From: Sphingobacteriales bacterium
GTDB taxonomy: Bacteria; Bacteroidota; Bacteroidia; Chitinophagales; Chitinophagaceae
NCBI GenBank assembly: GCA_947472965.1
Contig: CANJEF010000001.1
Location: 1-16,980 of the forward strand
Reading direction: 5' to 3'
DNA: 16,980 nt
The translations under genes and the position numbers were made by a program. Shown in pieces: positions 6,999 through 14,412 of the stretch. The first letter of the stretch is position 1. Each line of letters begins with the position of its first letter. Under the pieces are notes generated by a model that saw nothing but the letters and a program-made list of their open reading frames with translations, was not told the origin of the DNA and made no database searches.

Positions 6999-7001
6999 AT
7001 T

Positions 7002-7364
7002 TTATTGTGAATGAAAAGCTGCAGAAATACTTTTGAGAACATATTCAAGATCCTGAAATACCCATTTATTTTCAAATCTCAACACCCTGATTGACTGGTC
7101 TCTTAAAAACAACCCTTTTTTTAGATCTTTATTTGTTCCTTCCTGCCAATAATGATTTTCTCCATCCAATTCAACAGCTAACTTTTCTGAAGGACAATAG
7201 AAATCAAGAATAAAATATCCAACACTATGTTGTCGTCGAAATTTCTTTCCTTCTAATTTTCTGTTAGAAATATGTTTCCATAATTCAGCTTCGGCAGGAG
7301 TTCCCTTATTTCTAAGTTTTTTTCGAAAGGATATAAGTTGATTTCTATTATGATTTGCTCTCAT
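7002..7364 (-). CDS. DUF559 protein, Vsr-like PD-(D/E)xK nuclease fold
   Basis: The 120-residue protein has the typical DUF559 layout. An N-terminal helix carries LRNKGTPAEAELW (17-29), then KFRRQHSVGYFILDFYCP (41-58), AVELDGENHY (63-72) and RVLRFENKWV (93-102). Asp54, Glu65 and Asp67 are placed as in the Vsr/PD-(D/E)xK active site, so it appears catalytically intact. Family length is normally 110-130, so it is complete. The substrate of DUF559 proteins is not established to my knowledge; DNA nicking or cleavage is inferred from the fold. The gene is enclosed by inverted GC-rich arms at 6924-6998 and 7461-7524 and is apart from the lspA operon. The context suggests a selfish or repeat-associated nuclease and not a restriction or mismatch-repair partner, since no methylase is nearby. 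Confidence 0.85.
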   Translation of the reverse strand: MRANHNRNQLISFRKKLRNKGTPAEAELWKHISNRKLEGKKFRRQHSVGYFILDFYCPSEKLAVELDGENHYWQEGTNKDLKKGLFLRDQSIRVLRFENKWVFQDLEYVLKSISAAFHSQ

Positions 7365-7419
7365 ACATGCAATAAATTACATGCTGCAAATCCAAGCAAG
7401 TGAATAACACGGATGTTTT

Positions 7420-7440
7420 GTGTGGTTTTATGTTCCACAC
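7420..7440 (-). other. Small hairpin in DUF559 leader
   Basis: GTGTGG (7420-7425) pairs with CCACAC (7435-7440) across a 9-nt loop, within the 96 bp between the DUF559 start and the right arm. It could be a regulatory or structural element of the unit, or chance. Confidence 0.3.
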
Positions 7441-7460
7441 TTTACTCTTAAATACTAGGT

Positions 7461-7524
7461 CCACCACCCCGGCATGCTGTCGCTACGCTCTAGCCTGCCA
7501 CCCCTCCTAGCCAGGAGGGGAGTC
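7461..7524 (-). repeat. GC-rich palindromic arm, right end of DUF559 unit
   Basis: The arm starts CCACCACCCCGG, continues CATGCTGTCGCTACGCTCTA, and ends with the hairpin CCCCTCCT-AGCC-AGGAGGGG followed by AGTC. It is nearly identical to 6796-6857 and close to 393-456. Confidence 0.85.
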
Positions 7525-7569
7525 TTCAATAAATGCTCGCCCCAACAAAGTTTATATATTAAAATAGTA

Positions 7570-7588
7570 GTCCTAACATCTGTTTACA
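7570..7588 (-). repeat. TGTAAA-N8-AGGAC motif, copy 4 (inverted)
   Basis: On the minus strand this reads TGTAAACAGATGTTAGGAC followed by TACTATTTTAATA. Its flank AATTATGTAAA matches copy 2, giving an inverted pair around the DUF559 unit. Confidence 0.6.
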
Positions 7589-7593
7589 TAATT

Positions 7594-7655
7594 CCACTCC
7601 TGGACAGGTGTTTCATGCCGATATTGAGCGAAGCGAGATCATCGGGAAGGGGAAT
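7594..7655 (+). repeat. Decayed GC-rich arm
   Basis: CACTCCTGGACAGGTGTTTC, then ATGCCGATATTGAGCGAAGC, closely follow the arm at 154-225 (CTCCTGGACAGGTGTTTCAT, CCCGATATCGAGCGAAGCGA). The terminal CCGGGGTGGTGG has decayed to something like CGGGAAGGGGAATC. It gives the series arm-reverse, arm-forward, arm-reverse, arm-forward across 6796-7655. Confidence 0.65.
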
Positions 7656-7657
7656 CT

Positions 7658-7676
7658 TGTAAACCTATATCAGGAC
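7658..7676 (+). repeat. TGTAAA-N8-AGGAC motif, copy 5
   Basis: TGTAAACCTATATCAGGAC is followed by AAGTTA and ends 7 bp before the lspA stop codon. It closes the repeat cluster on the right. Confidence 0.6.
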
Positions 7677-7683
7677 AAGTTAA

Positions 7684-8367
7684 TCAGGGCTGCTCAGATG
7701 AAACTTGATCTGTTGTGTTTTTATCAACAAAAGAAACATCTTCTGCCGCAAAAAAACGTTTTTGAAATATGAGGATGGCAATTACACCTCCTGAGATAGC
7801 TGCATCGGCTATATTGAAAACGGGTCTGAAAAATTCAAAAGACTCACCTCCCCAAATTGGAAACCAACTTGGATACCGTACATTTTCTATTATTGGAAAA
7901 TACAACATGTCCACTACCCTACCATGAAGAAAACTCTCATAACCTCCTTGAAAACCATGCTGCCAGAAAGGATAGGCAAGATTCTGTCGATAGGTATCAC
8001 TGAACTCAAAAATCATTCCATAAAACATGCTGTCGATCAAATTCCCAATGGCACCGGCATAAATAAATGTTACACAGACTAAGTATCCGGGATGGTATTT
8101 TTTTTCTACAATGCTTTTAATATAGAACGTACCTAATATAACTGCTATCAACCTAAATACCGTCAGGGCAATTTTGCCAAAACCACCCCCTAGCTTCCAC
8201 CCATAGGCCATTCCTTCGTTTTCAATGAAATGTAACCTCATCCAAGGAATCCAATTCACAATCAATCTTTCCTCCCCCATGTAAAAATGGGTCTTGATGT
8301 AAACCTTCAAGGCCTGATCAATGAACAATATCAGGAGCGTTAATAAAAAAATATGTTTAAGTTTCAC
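7684..8367 (-). CDS. lspA: Lipoprotein signal peptidase (signal peptidase II), long form
   Basis: This inner-membrane aspartyl protease removes signal peptides from diacylglyceryl-modified prolipoproteins. Motifs in order are IDQALK (16-21), ENEGMAYG (49-56), AGAIGNLIDSMFYG (104-117), GRVVDMLYFP (149-158) with catalytic candidate Asp153, and FNIADAAISGG (184-194) with catalytic candidate Asp188. Hydrophobic segments lie near 5-20, 66-85, 95-112 and 189-203. At 227 residues it is longer than the 160-170 of proteobacterial LspA. The extra length is loop sequence between GNLID and the second Asp motif and a polar C-terminal tail; similar long forms are common in Bacteroidota. The start codon is GTG (8365-8367), with no in-frame ATG close upstream. 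It follows murF-alr by 55 bp, and a -7-like element in that gap suggests a promoter of its own as well. Confidence 0.93.
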   Translation of the reverse strand: MKLKHIFLLTLLILFIDQALKVYIKTHFYMGEERLIVNWIPWMRLHFIENEGMAYGWKLGGGFGKIALTVFRLIAVILGTFYIKSIVEKKYHPGYLVCVTFIYAGAIGNLIDSMFYGMIFEFSDTYRQNLAYPFWQHGFQGGYESFLHGRVVDMLYFPIIENVRYPSWFPIWGGESFEFFRPVFNIADAAISGGVIAILIFQKRFFAAEDVSFVDKNTTDQVSSEQP

Positions 8368-8384
8368 GACAGAATCTTTTTTTG

Positions 8385-8392
8385 CAAATATA
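8385..8392 (-). promoter_or_regulatory. Putative Bacteroidota -7 element for lspA
   Basis: The minus strand reads TATATTTG, an exact match to TAnnTTTG, 17 nt upstream of the GTG start and downstream of the murF-alr stop. No TTG is found at the usual -33 distance, so support is partial. If real, the leader would be only about 10-12 nt. Confidence 0.35.
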
Positions 8393-8422
8393 TGACTTGC
8401 GATGCATGCCCGCTTGTTGAAA

Positions 8423-10906
8423 TCAAACTTCCCCGTAATAAACCCTAGGAACCCGCTGCGATATGCCGGTCATGATCTCATAAGCAATCGTACCGGCCTG
8501 CATGGCAATTTTCTGTACGGGCAAACCCCTACCAAATATAACAACCTCGTCGCTCAACTGAATATCCGGATAATCGGTAATATCAACCATGGTCATGTCC
8601 ATACAAATATTACCCACTGTTTTAACAAGATAACCCTTAATCAGAACCTCCCCTTTACCGTTACCAAGGGTTCTGGGGAACCCATCCGCATAACCAATCC
8701 TAATCGTTGCAATGCGGGCATTCCTTTCCATAATTGCCCTTCGGCCATATCCAACAGTCTCCCCGGCACTGACCTGCTTAATTTGTGCGATAGTGCTTCT
8801 AAGGGTTGCAGATTCAATAATATCCATTTCTGTATTTCCCGGATCTACTCCGTACAATCCAATCCCCAATCGAACCATTTCATATTGCAAGGCTGGAAAT
8901 CGATTGATGGCAGCTGTGTTGGAAGCGTGGCGGAAAAAAGAATACCCGAACGCAACTTTGATTCTATCACAAATGGATTCAAAAAGAGATGCCTGCTCTC
9001 TTGTAAACCCATCATGACGAGGATCTTCAGATGCCACAAGATGAGTGAAAACAGATTGCACCTTCATGCTGTTACTAGACCTAACCAATTCAATTAAATC
9101 GCTAATTGAATCAGAATCTAAGCCAAGTCGGTGCATTCCTGTATCAAGTTTGATATGCACGGGGAAATAAATTAACCCTTGTTGCATGAGATACTCGTTG
9201 AACAGTTGAGCAATTTCTATTGAATAGATTTCAGGCTCAAGATGATATTCAACTAGTTCAGAAAAAGAATTTGGCTCAGTATTCATTACCATAATGGGCA
9301 TGTTAATACCTGCACGCCTCAACTCAACACCTTCATCAACATATGCAACAGCGAGGTATTCAACCTTATGAAACTGAAGAAGATTTGCAATCTCATATCC
9401 ACCAGCGCCATACGAAAAAGCCTTTACCATTGCCATAATACCCGTTCCTTTACGAATCTGTTTTCTATACTCCTGCAAATTGTGCAAAATGGCAGTCAAG
9501 TCTATTTCTAATCTCGTTTGGTGCGTTTTATTTTCAAGCATTTTGCTAATACGCTCCATCCGGAATTCACGCATTCCTTTTATCAAAATGGTTTCATTCC
9601 GAAAGTTGAAAAGCATAAATGAATGAATAAAATCGTCTGTACTTGAAAATGTTTCTGTTTGTATACCCCTCTCAATAAAGAGGTGACTAAACACCCGAAA
9701 CTGATTTCCAATCCCAATGAGCCTACCAACCTTACTTTGTTGGAGATGCTCTGCAATAAGTTTATACGCGTCAGCAGCCTCACCAGCAATTCCTGCTACA
9801 TCAGAAAGTATAACTGTCTTTTTACGAGAATCTGCTTGCATGCCTAAAAACTCAATTGCACTCAACAGTCCAGTTATATCTGCATTATAAGTATCATTGA
9901 TAATAACACAATCTTGTTGCCCTTGTTTCATCTCCAACCTCATAGAAAGTGGCGGTAGATCAGGCATTCTTGAAATAATATGATCCAACTTCCCCAAAAC
10001 AGCTGCAACAGCAATGCAATGCATCGCATTTTCAACAGCTGCATGATCAATGAAGGGTATTAAAAAGGATGTGTTTTTTTCTGCAAAACAAATTTCAACA
10101 TGCATCCTATTTTCCGCAGGCCTCATTGCAATAATTCGGATATCAGCAGCAGGTGAAATACCCCAACTGATCAGCTCCATTCCTGCTGGCCAATCATTCT
10201 TCATGCTGATAGCCCTGTCAATCAATTCATGGTCCTTACAGTAAACAAGACTTTTAACACCGGAGAACAGTTTTAATTTTTCATTCAATTTCTCTTCAAT
10301 CGTATTGAAACCTTCACTATGCGCCTCACCGATATTGGTAATCAACCCTAAATTGGGCTGAATAATTTTTTCTAGATTTTGCATTTCTCCTGGAGCGGAA
10401 ATTCCGGCCTCAAACAATCCCAGGGTATGACTTTGCTCTATAAGCCAAATGCTAAGTGGAACCCCTAACTGCGAATTATAACTACGCGGACTCCTAACAA
10501 TATTATATTCATCTTGCAAAAGATGGTAAAGCCATTCCTTTACAATTGTTTTTCCATTGCTTCCGGTAATTCCCAGTATGGGGAAATTGAAATTTTTTCT
10601 ATGTATAGCTGCAACTTGTTGGAGAGCAAACACAACATCTTGTACAAATAAAAATTGTGCGTCTGGAAATTGCTCCGAGGAAATGATTTCGGAAACAATA
10701 AAATTTCTTACTCCCCTTTTGTACAAATCAGGAATGAATTCATGGCCATCCCTTTTGCCACTCTTGATGGAAAAAAACAATGTAGAATCCGGAAAAACAA
10801 GCTTTCTGCTGTCAATCAGCAGGTGCTGAATAAATCCAAGTGTTTGCCTTCCAATAATTTCGGCATTGACTTGGCTTTGGATTTCTTTTGTGGAACTGAA
10901 TTTCAT
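8423..10906 (-). CDS. murF-alr: Bifunctional MurF / alanine racemase fusion
   Basis: The 827-residue protein carries two enzymes of peptidoglycan precursor synthesis. Residues 1-455 are MurF, which adds D-Ala-D-Ala to UDP-MurNAc-tripeptide. It shows a substrate-domain start with DSRK (32-35), ATP loop GITGSNGKT (112-120), NIGEAHSEGF (191-200) and NDTYNAD (337-343). Residues from about 465 are a PLP-dependent alanine racemase: EIDLTAILHNL (467-477), MVKAFSYGAG with the PLP lysine Lys495, DTGMHRLG (588-595), RLGIGLYGVDP (679-689), VGYGRR with catalytic Tyr720, and GNICMDMTMVDIT (765-777). Both halves look intact. This fusion is known in Bacteroidota and couples D-Ala supply and use. It starts 7 bp after the terC stop, so the two are very likely co-transcribed. 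Confidence 0.95.
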   Translation of the reverse strand: MKFSSTKEIQSQVNAEIIGRQTLGFIQHLLIDSRKLVFPDSTLFFSIKSGKRDGHEFIPDLYKRGVRNFIVSEIISSEQFPDAQFLFVQDVVFALQQVAAIHRKNFNFPILGITGSNGKTIVKEWLYHLLQDEYNIVRSPRSYNSQLGVPLSIWLIEQSHTLGLFEAGISAPGEMQNLEKIIQPNLGLITNIGEAHSEGFNTIEEKLNEKLKLFSGVKSLVYCKDHELIDRAISMKNDWPAGMELISWGISPAADIRIIAMRPAENRMHVEICFAEKNTSFLIPFIDHAAVENAMHCIAVAAVLGKLDHIISRMPDLPPLSMRLEMKQGQQDCVIINDTYNADITGLLSAIEFLGMQADSRKKTVILSDVAGIAGEAADAYKLIAEHLQQSKVGRLIGIGNQFRVFSHLFIERGIQTETFSSTDDFIHSFMLFNFRNETILIKGMREFRMERISKMLENKTHQTRLEIDLTAILHNLQEYRKQIRKGTGIMAMVKAFSYGAGGYEIANLLQFHKVEYLAVAYVDEGVELRRAGINMPIMVMNTEPNSFSELVEYHLEPEIYSIEIAQLFNEYLMQQGLIYFPVHIKLDTGMHRLGLDSDSISDLIELVRSSNSMKVQSVFTHLVASEDPRHDGFTREQASLFESICDRIKVAFGYSFFRHASNTAAINRFPALQYEMVRLGIGLYGVDPGNTEMDIIESATLRSTIAQIKQVSAGETVGYGRRAIMERNARIATIRIGYADGFPRTLGNGKGEVLIKGYLVKTVGNICMDMTMVDITDYPDIQLSDEVVIFGRGLPVQKIAMQAGTIAYEIMTGISQRVPRVYYGEV

Positions 10907-10913
10907 CCCACTT

Positions 10914-11876
10914 CTATTTTCTTACTGCCTTTTTTCGCTTCACTTGTATCGAATATAAAATCGAACTTAAAAGACAAAGTACAATTACAAATAGAGAAAC
11001 AGATATCGACAAGTGAATACCAAAAAATTCAATTAACATCTTTACACCAATGAAAACCAATACCACTGCGATACCTTGTTGCAGGAAGTCAAATTGATCA
11101 ACAGCCCCCTTCAATAGAAAAAAAAGTGAACGTAGGCCCAACACTGCAAAAATATTGGATGAATAGATGACCAAAATATCATCTGCGCTAAAGCCCGTAC
11201 TTGCTTTCTCCCGAACCAAGGACACCACGGTAGGTATCGAATCGAGTGCAAATGCCACATCAACAGCTGCTAACATGAAAACAACCACGGCCAACGAGGT
11301 GAAATATATCTTCCCATGTTGTGAAATGAAATATTTTCCATGTGGCTCTTGATTACTTACCCTAAAAAAGCGATTAATGAATTTATACACTTTTGTTTCC
11401 GCTGGATCAAATTCCGCCTCATCTTTTTTGAAAAATAAATGATACCCCGTATAGAGCAGAAAAAAGCCAAACAAGTAAAGTATCCAATGAAATCGATTAA
11501 TTAATTCGATTCCCAATGCGATGAAAATAATTCTAAATACAATTGCCAACAAAATCCCAACCAACAAAGCCCTTCCCGCATCTTCCTCTTTTATTTTGAA
11601 ATAACTAAAAATGAGAATAAAGACAAAGATGTTATCAATGCTAAGCGACCACTCCATTAGATATGCTGCAAAAAATTTGGTAGAAACAATTTGTGATTTT
11701 TCAACAAAAAGAAAAACACAAAACGCAATAGCCAATCCAACCCAAAAGAGTGTTTGCATCATAGCCCTTCGCATTGTAATAGACTGATTTTTTTTACTCA
11801 ACAAGCCTAAATCAAGAATCAAGGCCCCTACAAGCAACAGGCCGAAAGTCAGATATGTTATCTGATCTGCATCCAT
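10914..11876 (-). CDS. TerC/Alx-family integral membrane protein
   Basis: The 320-residue protein is mostly hydrophobic, with about eight to nine membrane segments. It has the family acidic motifs EWSLSIDNIFVF (75-86; Glu75, Asp81) and VDVAFALDSIPTV (205-217; Asp206, Asp212) in two half-repeats. A polar loop lies at 150-190. TerC/Alx proteins have been linked to tellurite resistance, pH response and manganese export; substrate cannot be read from the sequence. No yybP-ykoY (Mn) riboswitch is apparent in the short 59-bp gap upstream. It sits between gldG and murF-alr, with the latter only 7 bp downstream. Manganese or metal loading of exported proteins is one possible role. Confidence 0.9.
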   Translation of the reverse strand: MDADQITYLTFGLLLVGALILDLGLLSKKNQSITMRRAMMQTLFWVGLAIAFCVFLFVEKSQIVSTKFFAAYLMEWSLSIDNIFVFILIFSYFKIKEEDAGRALLVGILLAIVFRIIFIALGIELINRFHWILYLFGFFLLYTGYHLFFKKDEAEFDPAETKVYKFINRFFRVSNQEPHGKYFISQHGKIYFTSLAVVVFMLAAVDVAFALDSIPTVVSLVREKASTGFSADDILVIYSSNIFAVLGLRSLFFLLKGAVDQFDFLQQGIAVVLVFIGVKMLIEFFGIHLSISVSLFVIVLCLLSSILYSIQVKRKKAVRK

Positions 11877-11905
11877 ATATAGTATTTTATTTGTCTATTT
11901 GGATC

Positions 11906-11913
11906 CAAAGATA
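11906..11913 (-). promoter_or_regulatory. Putative Bacteroidota -7 element for terC-murF-alr
   Basis: The minus strand reads TATCTTTG, an exact match to TAnnTTTG, 29 nt upstream of the TerC ATG in the 59-bp gap after gldG. A TTG at the expected -33 position is not seen. This would make terC-murF-alr independent of gldFG. Confidence 0.4.
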
Positions 11914-11935
11914 ACCATTCCAAGCGGGTTTAATT

Positions 11936-13645
11936 TTAAGAACCCTTCGCGAATTTTCGCTTACGCATAAAAGGGAATAACATGCCAATGAGTATTGGGA
12001 AAAGGAAAGGGGACAGTACAGATAAAGCTTGCCAACCGGTGCGTTCATTTTCCAACTTATCCTTATCCAATAAACGCAATTGAAAAGTCTTGGCCCTAGC
12101 CTCCATGATAGCTTCACCGCCGGTCAGAAAAAAGAGGCAATTTCCAATGAAATCCCGATTTGCGAATTGTTCTCTTGTATATGAATTCATCCCGATTTTA
12201 AGTGGGCCATCCTTGTCGCTGACTGAATTCAACAGAATATCAGCATCGGAAAAAACCATCATTTGATTGTTTCCTTTTGATGAAGAAATATATTCTCTTC
12301 CCATCAAATTCATTGTGTCCAATTGGTTGTCGCTTAACCTATTTCTAAATACGGATCTGAAAGTTCCCGTGCTCAACGCTACAACCGGTATGTTTTTAAC
12401 GGTAAAATTGCGCAAGTCCTCTTCATTTTTGATACTACGCCATTCAACCATGGCAGGTGATTGTAGAGACCTAGAATAATCAGAAGTTGCTAAAATAATT
12501 TCATGATGTACCCCCTCAGCTGCAATGGTATCGATGGATTGTGGAAAAGAAGAGAGCACGTAGTCGAGGTTATGGGCTATAGGATGGCCTGATGTATTTC
12601 TTAACAAAGGTGCATAAGGCCATGGCAATAATTCAATCTGTGGCTTATCACCCATACTTCCAATCACTGAAGGCACTTTATCACATTCGAGATCCTGCAC
12701 CAAGTTTCTATTAATACGAACCCCATAGGTGAAAAGCTGATCATCCAGGTTCAAACTCCTGTCAAATGCAATGAATGAGCCACTGCTTCGCTGCAAACTA
12801 TCCATGGTAGCATATAGATTGTCAATGGCCCAAATGACCTTACCACCTCTCATGACATATTGGTCAATCTTGAGTTTTTGTAATGTAGTAAAAGGAATTG
12901 TGGGTCTCGCAATGATGATGGTTTTAAAAATTTCCGGTATGAATGATATGCTATCAATTGGCAATACCTGAAATCCATATTGTGGACGAATAATATTTTC
13001 AATCAAATCATATACACTAAAATCGAGTGGCTCACCATTGCCTGTGAGGTAACCAATCAATGGGAAAGTATCCTGTTGAATTTTTACAATCGCTTTTGCA
13101 AGTTTATACTCCAACAAGGCTTCTGCATTGTTGAGTGACTGAATGCCATTTGTACTACTCTGACCCTCAAGAAAATCAATGCCCATTTGTCGTTTACCCT
13201 GAGAAAGAATCGCACCAGGAAACAATAGTGTCTCTTCAAGCTGCTCTCCCTTTTTCAACTGGGCTTTTACATTGGTTGGATTAATTCCCATCGCCTGCAA
13301 GGAATCAAATAAGAACGCTTTGGAAGAATCATCCAAGCCTTCACCTGGTCTGATAAACTCAACCTGGAAACGGCCTTTGCTCAAGGACTTGAATGAATTG
13401 GCCATATCACCAGCAGCCCCAGCCAAGCGCTTGAACCCCGCAGGCATATCCCCATCTAAAAATACAGTTAATGTCATGGGATCTTCCACTGATTCCAAGA
13501 GCTCTTTCGTTGGCTTCGAAATCGTATAGCGACGCTCGCTTGTCAAATCAATCCCCCCATAAATGAAATAGGCAATCAAATTGACCAGCAATACCGTTGC
13601 CAATGAAACAATAACAGTTGTTGAAAATCCACCCTTTTTACTCAA
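11936..13645 (-). CDS. gldG: Gliding-motility ABC transporter auxiliary protein GldG
   Basis: The 569-residue protein has an N-terminal membrane helix (about 9-30, VIVSLATVLLVNLIAYFIYG), then the family signature DLTSERRYTISKPTKELL (33-50), a large periplasmic ABC_transp_aux-like domain and a C-terminal membrane helix (about 543-562) ending in basic residues. In Flavobacterium GldA (ATPase), GldF (permease) and GldG form an ABC transporter needed for gliding, although gldA usually lies elsewhere, as here. The start overlaps the gldF stop by 4 bp, so translation is coupled. Homologs also occur in non-gliding Bacteroidota, so motility is suggested but not shown. The transported substrate is unknown. 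Confidence 0.92.
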   Translation of the reverse strand: MSKKGGFSTTVIVSLATVLLVNLIAYFIYGGIDLTSERRYTISKPTKELLESVEDPMTLTVFLDGDMPAGFKRLAGAAGDMANSFKSLSKGRFQVEFIRPGEGLDDSSKAFLFDSLQAMGINPTNVKAQLKKGEQLEETLLFPGAILSQGKRQMGIDFLEGQSSTNGIQSLNNAEALLEYKLAKAIVKIQQDTFPLIGYLTGNGEPLDFSVYDLIENIIRPQYGFQVLPIDSISFIPEIFKTIIIARPTIPFTTLQKLKIDQYVMRGGKVIWAIDNLYATMDSLQRSSGSFIAFDRSLNLDDQLFTYGVRINRNLVQDLECDKVPSVIGSMGDKPQIELLPWPYAPLLRNTSGHPIAHNLDYVLSSFPQSIDTIAAEGVHHEIILATSDYSRSLQSPAMVEWRSIKNEEDLRNFTVKNIPVVALSTGTFRSVFRNRLSDNQLDTMNLMGREYISSSKGNNQMMVFSDADILLNSVSDKDGPLKIGMNSYTREQFANRDFIGNCLFFLTGGEAIMEARAKTFQLRLLDKDKLENERTGWQALSVLSPFLFPILIGMLFPFMRKRKFAKGS

Positions 13646-14361
13646 TGTGATTTTATTTTTTGGGTGGTGAGAAAAATAAAAAGCGATACAACACTTAAAA
13701 AATAAACCAAGTCCCTCGAATCAACATACCCCTTACTGATGTTCTCATAATGTGTACGAATACCTAGTAATGAGATATAGTATCCAAGGCCTGATTTCAA
13801 CAATGGGACTGATGCGATAGAAGAGAAAAATGCATAGAAAACATAGCATAAAATTGCACTCAATAAAAAAGATACAACAGCATTGGATTGGAAACTGCTT
13901 GCATAAACTCCAATCGCAGTAAATATGCCACAAAGTAGAAAAAGCCCAATGTAGGAACCCAAAATACCACCGGAATCTATGCCCCCCGTTGATAGTTTAT
14001 AAATGGGAATGAGATATAATACTGTTGAGAGAACAGCAATGCTTGCAACCAATAATGCAGAAAAATACTTGGCCAAAACCAAATCAATTTTTTTAATAGG
14101 CAATACACTAAGCAATTCAAAAGTACCGTTGCGGTACTCGTCACTAAAGCTTTTCATAGTGATGGCAGGTATTAAAAATAGCATAATATAGGGAGCGAAT
14201 TCAAAAAATGAATCCATGCTTGCGTAACCGGCATCGAGGATATTTGTATCGGGCATGATGAAAAGAAAAAAACCTGAAACAAGTAGAAATATGCCTATTG
14301 TGAAATAGCCGATCAATCCGCTAAAGTAAAGCCCTAACTCCTTTTTTACGATTGCTTTCAT
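13642..14361 (-). CDS. gldF: Gliding-motility ABC transporter permease GldF
   Basis: With the ATG at 14359-14361 the product is 239 residues, starting MKAIVKKELGLYFSGLIGYF as expected for GldF. A start 54 bp upstream would add a segment that looks unlike the family. Six hydrophobic segments lie at about 17-35, 54-69, 99-121, 133-155, 162-185 and 217-233. The ABC-2 permease motif FSDEYRNGTFELLSVLPIKK is at 72-91. It overlaps gldG by 4 bp and is the first gene of the minus-strand run. A divergent gene for a T9SS-secreted protein begins 105 bp away. Confidence 0.92.
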   Translation of the reverse strand: MKAIVKKELGLYFSGLIGYFTIGIFLLVSGFFLFIMPDTNILDAGYASMDSFFEFAPYIMLFLIPAITMKSFSDEYRNGTFELLSVLPIKKIDLVLAKYFSALLVASIAVLSTVLYLIPIYKLSTGGIDSGGILGSYIGLFLLCGIFTAIGVYASSFQSNAVVSFLLSAILCYVFYAFFSSIASVPLLKSGLGYYISLLGIRTHYENISKGYVDSRDLVYFLSVVSLFIFLTTQKIKSH

Positions 14362-14396
14362 ATATGAATGCAAGATCACAAGAACCTGCGAAAAAA

Positions 14397-14412
14397 ACAG
14401 AAATATTTCTGT
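14397..14412. promoter_or_regulatory. 16-bp perfect palindrome between gldF and the T9SS gene
   Basis: ACAGAAATATTTCTGT is its own reverse complement and sits in the 105-bp divergent gap, 36 bp from the gldF start and 54 bp from the other start. On the minus strand TATTTCTG within it is one mismatch from TAnnTTTG. It is placed like an operator for a dimeric regulator controlling one or both genes, but AT-rich palindromes also arise by chance. Confidence 0.4.

Larger units (their letters stand above)
6525..7001. other. Repeat-rich intergenic region between comM and the DUF559 gene
   Basis: These 477 bp contain no gene. In order they hold a TGTAAA-N7-AGGAC motif (6533-6550), eight TTTAGRG heptads (6560-6615), two and a partial copy of a 36-bp repeat (6641-6739), an AT-rich block shared with 322-392, a reverse-oriented GC-rich arm (6796-6857), two more TGTAAA-N8-AGGAC motifs (6861-6879 and 6893-6911) and a forward GC-rich arm (6924-6998) that stops 3 bp before the DUF559 stop codon. 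Confidence 0.85.
6924..7524 (-). mobile_element. Putative DUF559-carrying unit with terminal inverted repeats
   Basis: The outer ends are GACTCCCCTCCTGG (6924-6937) and its exact complement CCAGGAGGGGAGTC (7511-7524); one side's AA and the other's TT extend the match to 16 bp. The inner ends of the arms, CCGGGGTGGTGG (6987-6998) and CCACCACCCCGG (7461-7472), are also exact complements. The arm middles differ, with 75 bp on the left and 64 bp on the right. The only gene inside is the DUF559 nuclease, whose stop codon lies 3 bp from the left arm. A related gene-less unit is at 154-456. No flanking target duplication is visible. Treating it as mobile or as a nuclease-maintained repeat is inference. 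Confidence 0.5.
7365..7683. other. Intergenic region upstream of DUF559 gene and downstream of lspA
   Basis: These 319 bp hold the DUF559 5' region with a small hairpin (7420-7440), the right arm of the DUF559 unit (7461-7524), an inverted TGTAAA motif (7570-7588), a decayed left-type arm (about 7594-7655) and a fifth TGTAAA motif (7658-7676) just before the lspA stop. No gene is seen. A short frame across the arm (7474-7662) is repeat sequence and not a credible protein. Confidence 0.8.

Noticed and set aside
6924..7524. Classical insertion sequence
   Set aside because: No transposase is encoded, and no target-site duplication is visible at the outer ends. DUF559 is not a known transposase, so I call it only a putative element.
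7474..7662. 62-residue plus-strand frame
   Set aside because: It is made of the GC-rich arm, spacer and decayed arm; the reading is repeat DNA and not a protein.
8402..9097. 231-residue plus-strand open frame
   Set aside because: It is antisense to the alanine racemase half of murF-alr, whose motifs are intact. The composition looks like a shadow frame, and it matches no family I know.
11877..11935. Manganese (yybP-ykoY) riboswitch before the TerC gene
   Set aside because: The gap is only 59 bp and AT-rich; it shows neither the length nor the conserved loops such a riboswitch needs.
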